From Carya illinoinensis (Eukaryota > Streptophyta > Magnoliopsida > Fagales > Juglandaceae), in contig NC_056759.1 of NCBI RefSeq assembly GCF_018687715.1, positions 5,461,501 to 5,525,500 of the forward strand: a stretch of 64,000 nt of DNA. The letters run 5' to 3'. Every line of letters starts with the position of its first letter. Within the stretch, counting starts at the first letter, position 1. This document shows, piece after piece, positions 58,070 to 64,000 of the stretch. A program made the position numbers and the translations under genes. The notes under the pieces are model-generated. The model made no database searches. It saw only the letters and a program-made list of their open reading frames with translations, and was not told the origin of the DNA.

Positions 58070-61000
58070 TGTGACGCCCCCAAATTCAGTTTGGGATCGG
58101 ATGGACATTTGAAGCGTCGAGACATGTAACACAAGGTTACCTGCCCCCGTTCATGACATATAAGATGCAATAATCCTAACATGCATCTAACATTATGCAA
58201 TATTCGCAGCGGATAATTTTTTTTTAGCAATACTATGCACCAAACTGAAAATATCCCAATACTTAAAACATACTTCATACATAAAGATCCATTGAATAAC
58301 TAAGATCACATCACTATTCCAAAATAGTTATGATCCAAAAGTACTGGAGATGCAACTCCATCGTACAAGTAGTAATTTAACTACTATATTAACATTAACG
58401 ACGCACCGTCGTTCAGTCGACTGTGTCTAGTTGGTCAGCTCCTGATCCTCCTTCAGGTCCTGTAACAAGATCTACCATTCGGGGGGAATGGTAGTTGGGA
58501 CTACCACAGTGAGATTTGATTACAAATCTCAGCAAGTTAACAAAAAACTTCCATACAGACTAATGATGCATGTATAACAGTAAAAGCATAAATGCATAAT
58601 CAAATTCATAAGTAATTAAAGCATAACTTAGCGTACAACATAACATAATTGACATAGCTTAAATTGAATCATGAACTGAACTTGACTTGACATGAACTTG
58701 ATCTGAAACTTGACTTAGCATGAACTTGCTCTGAAACTTGAATTTAACATGAAAAATACATACTCCACAGTTGTTGTGGCCCCATGTATTCTACGTGTAA
58801 ATAAATACTCCACAGTTGTTGTGGCCCCATGTATTCTACACAAACTTGACTTAACATTAAAAATACATACTCCACAGTTGTTGTGGCCCCATGTATTCTA
58901 TATGTAAATACATACTCCACAGTTGTTGTGGCCCCATGTATTCTATATGTAAATACATACTCCACAGTTGTTGTGGCCCCATGTATTCTATACATCACTA
59001 TGCAGTTAAATACATACTCCACAGTTGTTGTGGCCCCATGTATTCTACATAAACTTGACTTAACATGAAAAATACATACTCCACAGTTGTTGTGGCCCCA
59101 TGTATTTTACGCATCACAATTGTAGTTAAATACATAACCAACTTGAGATAGTAACATTTCGTAACATGGCATAACATATAACAGACAACATATTTAACAT
59201 GACATATTTGTAATGTATAGTAATACATGACAGAATATATTGTGTAACAGATAAAAAATTGATGACAGAATAAATTCTGTATAATAGACAATTACATGAT
59301 AATTTGGCATGGTATGACATATATGATAACATACATACATACACTGTAATTCTTTTACTTAGCACACATACACAGTAGACTGCTAGTAAGTTAAAAGCTA
59401 ACTTACCTCGATCTCCGCGTTTCTTATAAAACTTCAAGTGCGATCACGAGGAACTGTAATTAGTGATTCTAAAAATTAGAACTAAATCACTAATAATTTG
59501 AAATATGGAAAATATTAACTTAAAGAGTAAAATTTTCATTTTACTCTCTACATGTGGGAAATTGACCGTTTTACCCATAACTTAAGGATTTTGCATACTA
59601 ACTTCAAAAGTTTCCAAAATTTACATTCCTCATGTAAATTTTGTCCTAAACTTAAATATCAACTCATAAAAATTTAAAACAAAACACAACCATGAAGAAC
59701 ACACTATGGTCGAAACATCCATAGGCCATTTCCCTTTATTTTTGTTGCAATTCCTTCCAACTTCAAAACTCATGCTTAAACCAAAATTTTGCAACAAACA
59801 TCTTCCAATCCTAAGTTCAAAACCATACTTAAAACATCCATTTAGAAAAATCTAATAATCAACACCAAACTTTTTTGTAAAAAGATCCAAGCATTTGAAT
59901 CACAAGTTTTGACCTTAAATCAAAACATCTCCAAGAATTTCAAAAATCAAATCTTACTTCTAACATATTCATAATATCATCCTAACATCAACCATGCTTT
60001 AAATCATCAAACTAAAGTCACCAAAATCACAAAATAACATTTGGAGTTTTTTGGTTTTACACTTAGTCCAAAAACAGGAGCTTTTTCCTCAACTAGTTTT
60101 GATAAATCTCTTGATCTATAACTTATAAATATATGATCTTCAAATCAAACCATTACATGGTTTAAAAAGATGTCCTAAAACATATACAAGCTTCTAATTC
60201 AAGATCACATGGTTAGAAATTAACCAAAACATAAATTTAGCCAAGAATATCCACACTTTGGCTTATCTGAATATCTCTTTGCATAACATTTCATATCTTT
60301 GAAACTAACATCAAATATCTTCAAAATAATAATATAACATGTATATAAGATGTTTAGGATCCTCCAATAAAATTATCAAAGTCATTAGAATAGGTTTAGA
60401 CCACCAAAGAGTTAAACTTTCTCAAAACAGAAACTGTTTTTCCTCTTCCAGTTTCTAAGTTTCTAAATCTAAGAACATCTTTCATCAAAACCTTTAATCA
60501 TGCAAAAATCCTCAACCAATAGTCACATATACATGTTAACAATACTCCATAAAAATTTCGGATCAATATCTATCCATTAGCTTGGTCAAAAACTCCAAAC
60601 TATAACATATTCTCCAGTTTATCTCCCAGAATGACCTTTCTATAGTTTACACAATATTTGACTGACCAAATGATCTTCAAATGGGGCAAATAAGATATCC
60701 ATGTAAACTAGACTAAAAAAGGAACAACTTATATGAAGGAGACTTTATGATAAAACACTTACAACAGCTTCGAAATGGGCGTGCAAAAGATCTCCTAAAA
60801 TATGTCCGAGAGAGAGTGTTTGATAATCTTTTATTAGAAGGAGTAATTGAAGATAAGTTCATGGGTGCTGGCTAGACACATTTATGGACGAGATAAGGGA
60901 GGTGATAAGGCTGGAGTTGAGAGTTGAGTGTGGTTTTCTCCTACCCAAAATATCTATAAAAGATTATCTCATAATATTTTATCCAATAATATCTACAAAA

Positions 61001-61404
61001 ATCAACTTAAGATATTTTTATCTAATAATATCTATAAAAATCAACTCAAAATATTTTTACCCAATAATATTCACGAAAATTACCTCAAGATATTTCTTTT
61101 TTATCCAATAATATCTACAGTTTTGAACAGACGTTTTGTCCGAAAATGTGAAAAAAAGTTATTGCGCCATAAGACTTTAAATAACCCTCCGAGTCTAATG
61201 GCACAAATCATAATACATTTTGACACTTCTAACTATCTCCAATAATCAAAAATACACTTCTGATACCATAGTAAATAATAACACTAACTATGTAGTTAGA
61301 CAAAAACCTATACGATTAATGGATTCGTGAAAACTTATGGGTTTTTCACGAGATTCCTAAAGTTAATAGAAATTTCACAATTGAATTTCTAGCGAGCTGT
61401 TACA
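58070..61404 (-). repeat. 5' LTR of the Gypsy element (3,335 bp)
   Basis: It matches 49911-53193 along its length. It is 52 bp longer, mostly through one extra hairpin repeat and a 6-bp insertion near 60920. It should hold the promoter for the element on the minus strand. Confidence 0.93.
58755..59115. repeat. Hairpin tandem repeats in 5' LTR, seven copies
   Basis: Same unit as 50595-50912; CCACAGTTGTTGTGG occurs seven times. The open frames with repeated GATTTVEYVF peptides are by-products. Confidence 0.9.
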
Positions 61405-61600
61405 TTAGTTATGTGGAGTTCCATCTAATGGGAACATCTAGACATGCCACTTTTCCATACATAATATTAAGCTTATTTGCACATATTTTAAACATATCAA
61501 ACTTTACTGGTGAAGACCTCATCCCTTATCTTATGGTAATGGAACTATGGATGAAGAATTTCCCTAGTCAAATCCAATGATGCAGTCAGTCCTAGTAAAG
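61405..61600 (-). pseudogene. hAT transposase remnant, upstream part
   Basis: On the minus strand RSSPVKFDMFKICANKL then KVACLDVPIRWNST is the typical hAT block before the dimerisation half found at 48985-49910. It ends at the Gypsy target site; a stop replaces the usual Tyr after WNST. Stops are also present upstream, so the transposase was already dead. Confidence 0.75.
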
Positions 61601-62289
61601 TAGTGCTCATGAACATTACCCAACAATAATGCTATTTGAGGATATTTATATATTATTTATGTGTCATGATTTAATTTATCAGACTAAAGTTTTAAAATTT
61701 ATTGTTTAAATCAAATGATTAACATGAATAGTGTATCGTGTAAATAAAATTTTCACTCCAATTTGTGAGGAAAAGATGTCAGAATTTAAAATAATTTTTA
61801 TAAAGATTATTAAATATACAAATAACAAAGAATAATAATAAATAATAAATATTATAAGGAAGGCTTCAATGTCGTCTCTTTTTATCAAGTTCATATCTAA
61901 AAAAAAAAACTCTAAACATAAACCTACACATCACACATCATAATTTTTTTTTTCTGTTTGATATATATATATAAAATGAGTAGAAAATTTCAATTAGTTT
62001 AAGAAGAATAAACTCAAAAAAAATAAAAAAATAAAAAAATAAAAATTCTGTGATTTATGGACTTATGTAAAAAAATTAAAATAAAATAAAAATAAAAATA
62101 AAATAAAATAAAATAAAAAAAAGGTCAGAAGGCATTGTCCACCACATGTTGCATCTTTCATCGCACCACTCTTGGCGGTCAAGTAAAGCCACTAAATCCA
62201 AAAGTCTCTCATCCCTCTATTTCCATCTTCTCCTGCTCTTGCAGAACTCACAGCGTCACAGAGGAGCTGGAGCTGGCAGGAACAGGTTA
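61601..62289. other. AT-rich intergenic DNA and presumed LCAT-like promoter/leader
   Basis: A-runs and (AAAAT)n-like tracts dominate 61900-62120. The last 150 bp is GC-richer and open in frame with the LCAT-like gene, and could be leader or an N-terminal extension from an ATG at 62146. Confidence 0.55.
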
Positions 62290-64000
62290 ATGGGCATCAA
62301 TTTAGCTCTGGTTTCAGTGGCTGTGATGCTGTACACGTGCCACGCAGGCAGCAACCTCCACCCTCTGATCCTAATACCTGGGAATGGTGGGAACCAGCTA
62401 GAAGCCCGGCTAACCGCTGGCTACAAGCCCTCGAGCTTGTACTGTTCCAAAAGGTGGAACCCGGCGCGGCAGAACAAGGAGGGTTGGTTCAGGTTGTGGT
62501 TCGATCCCAGTGTCCTCTTAGCTCCGTTTACCAAGTGCTTTGCCGAGCGCATGACGCTTTACTACGATTCTGATTTGGATGATTATCGTAATGCCCCTGG
62601 GGTTGAAACCAGGGTTCCTCACTTCGGTTCTACTCGGTCCCTTCTGTACCTTGACCCCAATCTCAAGTAAGCTCCTGTCCTGAATCATCTTCGTATATAG
62701 TTTGTGGTAAATGAAGCTGCTTTGATTTTAATATTACAACGGAAAGGGGAAGAAATTCTCTGATTTTGAAAAACATTCATAACTTGTTGATGGCGGAGAC
62801 GATTTTTGACGTAAAAAATTGAAATGCATAGGCCAGTGTGTTCATTCTCATGCTCCATAGTCCATATCTTATCCAGAGCCAAGACAGGCTAACCGCAATT
62901 CATGAATATTTTAATTTGGGCTACTGGCTGGGGAGAGATTTTATTAAAATAAATATTAAATTAAATAAATATAATATTAAATATTATATATACCAAACAA
63001 GCAGGTGTGCTTATATAAGTAAAATTGTAAATATTGGTAGCATTTTCCTTTTAAATTATATCAGTCTTCGCTACAATGAACAGGCTTATAGCGAGCTTAC
63101 TCGTGTTGAGTTTTATCATTCAAGGCTTACTATAGTTTACTGGGTCAAACTCGTGCTCTAGTTTTAAAAGTTGATCATTCAAAGTAAATCATTTAACTAC
63201 ATTGTGATCAATCTGCTGTTGAAACAAAGAGACTGAAGAGTACTATAGATTTCAATAATCAAATTCTTCAATTTTGTTTTGAAACATTCTTCTTATTCCT
63301 GATGGATGACAATAGTTCAAGTACATATCGTAGGAAGTTCAGTTTTTAACAAGCAATGGTCACATTTACAGGCACATTACAGCATACATGGAACCTCTAG
63401 TGGAATCCCTGGAACAAATTGGTTATGTCAATGGCGAAACCCTCTTCGGAGCTCCATACGATTTTAGATATGGTTTAGCTGCAGAGGGTCACCCATCCCA
63501 TGTGGGCTCCAAGTTCCTTCAAGACCTAAAGGATTTGATAGAGAAGGCCAGCACTTCCAACGGAGGGAAGCCAGTAATTCTTCTCTCCCACAGCTTAGGG
63601 GGCCTCTTTGTCCTCCAACTTCTCAACCGGAACCCACCCTCTTGGCGGAAAAAGTTTGTAAAACACTTCGTTGCTCTCTCGGCGCCATGGGGTGGCACTG
63701 TCGATGAAATGCTTACCTTCGCTTCTGGGAATACGCTTGGAGTGCCGCTGGTGAAGCCACTGCTTGTGCGAGAAGAACAAAGGAGCTCTGAAAGCAATCT
63801 CTGGCTTATGCCTAATCCCAAGCTATTTGGGCGTGAAAAGCCACTCGTCGTCACCCCAAACGCAACCTACTCGGCCTTCGACATGGTGCAATTTCTTAAT
63901 GACATTGGCTTTCCCCAAGGTGTTCATCCATATAAGTCTCGGATATTGCCTCTGGCAGACAAATTAGGAGCGCCTGGAGTGCCTGTTACGTGTATAACTG
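62290..64000 (+). CDS. LCAT1: Lecithin-cholesterol acyltransferase-like 1, 3' end beyond window
   Basis: Exons 62290-62666 and 63372->64000, joined in phase across a GT-AG intron; 335 codons seen with no stop. It matches the family blocks of Arabidopsis LCAT-like 1 (At1g27480): LHPLILIPGNGGNQLEARLT, WFRLWFDPSVLLAPFTKCFA, PGVETRVPHFGSTRSLLYLD, GAPYDFRYGLAAEGHPS, and VILLSHSLGGLFVLQLLNRN with the nucleophile Ser in HSLGG. The catalytic Asp and His should be partly outside the window. The ATG at 62290 gives a hydrophobic signal peptide (INLALVSVAVMLYTCHA); an in-frame ATG at 62146 would bury it behind 48 residues and is less likely. The family moves acyl groups on phospholipids or sterols; the exact substrate of this member is not known. 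Confidence 0.93.

Larger units (their letters stand above)
49911..61404 (-). mobile_element. Full-length Ty3/Gypsy chromovirus (Tekay/Del-like), 11.5 kb, defective
   Basis: Two long LTRs (49911-53193 and 58070-61404), 5-bp target duplication TTAGT (49906-49910 and 61405-61409), TG..CA ends, a PBS matching initiator-Met tRNA, a polypurine tract, and gag, protease, RT-RNase H, integrase in Gypsy order on the minus strand. A chromodomain follows integrase, placing it with chromoviruses; multi-kb LTRs fit the Tekay/Del clade. By eye the LTRs differ at about 25 bases in 3.3 kb plus two indels, so insertion is recent. Pol is broken by a deletion in RT and one nonsense codon, so the element cannot act alone. 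Confidence 0.93.

Noticed and set aside
58744..59068. Repetitive open frames with GATTTVEYVF or APCILYVNTYSTVVV units (also 50585-51087)
   Set aside because: By-products of the hairpin tandem repeats in the LTRs, open on both strands.
49906..61409. The same 5-bp target TTAGT for both the Copia solo LTR and the Gypsy element
   Set aside because: Five bases in AT-rich DNA easily coincide; different integrases, so no link claimed.
62146..62289. Upstream in-frame ATG giving a 48-residue N-terminal extension of the LCAT-like protein
   Set aside because: It would place the signal peptide internally; the ATG at 62290 gives a normal secretory N-terminus.
1..64000. CRISPR arrays, bacterial operons, rRNA genes
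   Set aside because: No such structures were seen; spaced repeats are LTR or MITE arrays and the genes are typical split plant genes.

Overview
The window is nuclear DNA of a woody eudicot: split genes with GT-AG introns, AT-rich intergenic DNA, many (GA)n/(CT)n microsatellites, and dense MITEs and retroelements. The repeat style resembles Fagales, perhaps walnut/hickory (Juglandaceae); this is inference from sequence style, with no database behind it.

Layout. 1-496 (-): 5' part of a plant-specific protein, cut by the window edge. 497-6279: intergenic DNA with degenerate repeats. 6280-10023 (+): heptahelical HHP/ADIPOR-like membrane protein, 3 coding exons, with a LINE fragment in intron 1. 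10778-11684: a Harbinger-like element with TTA target duplications. 14347-15177 (+): SOB FIVE-LIKE (SOFL) gene, 4 exons, one GC-AG intron. 18233-25347 (-): UTP4/Cirhin/POPCORN WD40 protein, 11 exons, 819 aa. 27878-33428 (-): ROF-type FKBP with three FKBP domains and TPRs, 13 exons, 604 aa. Its last exon and 3' flank are tandemly duplicated at 26491-28103. 35705-36160 (-): single-exon plant-specific small protein. 40479-42676 (-): broken PTM-like (PHD) pseudogene. 43705-45728: inverted-repeat element split by a solo Copia-type LTR. 48985-49910 plus 61405 to about 61600 (-): a decayed hAT transposase interrupted by a full-length 11.5-kb Ty3/Gypsy chromovirus (49911-61404). 62290->64000 (+): LCAT-like 1 acyltransferase, running off the window.

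The genes are ordinary, unrelated housekeeping or plant-family genes; nothing suggests a cluster. The less ordinary material is structural: (1) two near-identical, both open, terminal exons of the FKBP gene; (2) a predicted 119-nt intron exactly at the gag/protease junction of the Gypsy element; (3) hairpin-forming tandem repeats inside its long LTRs, 6 versus 7 copies; (4) four tiny LINE-tail insertions with perfect target-site duplications in introns of two neighbouring genes; (5) one MITE family recurring at least six times.

All exon models were built by hand from reading frame, splice consensus and protein similarity recalled from known families. No alignment or search was run.
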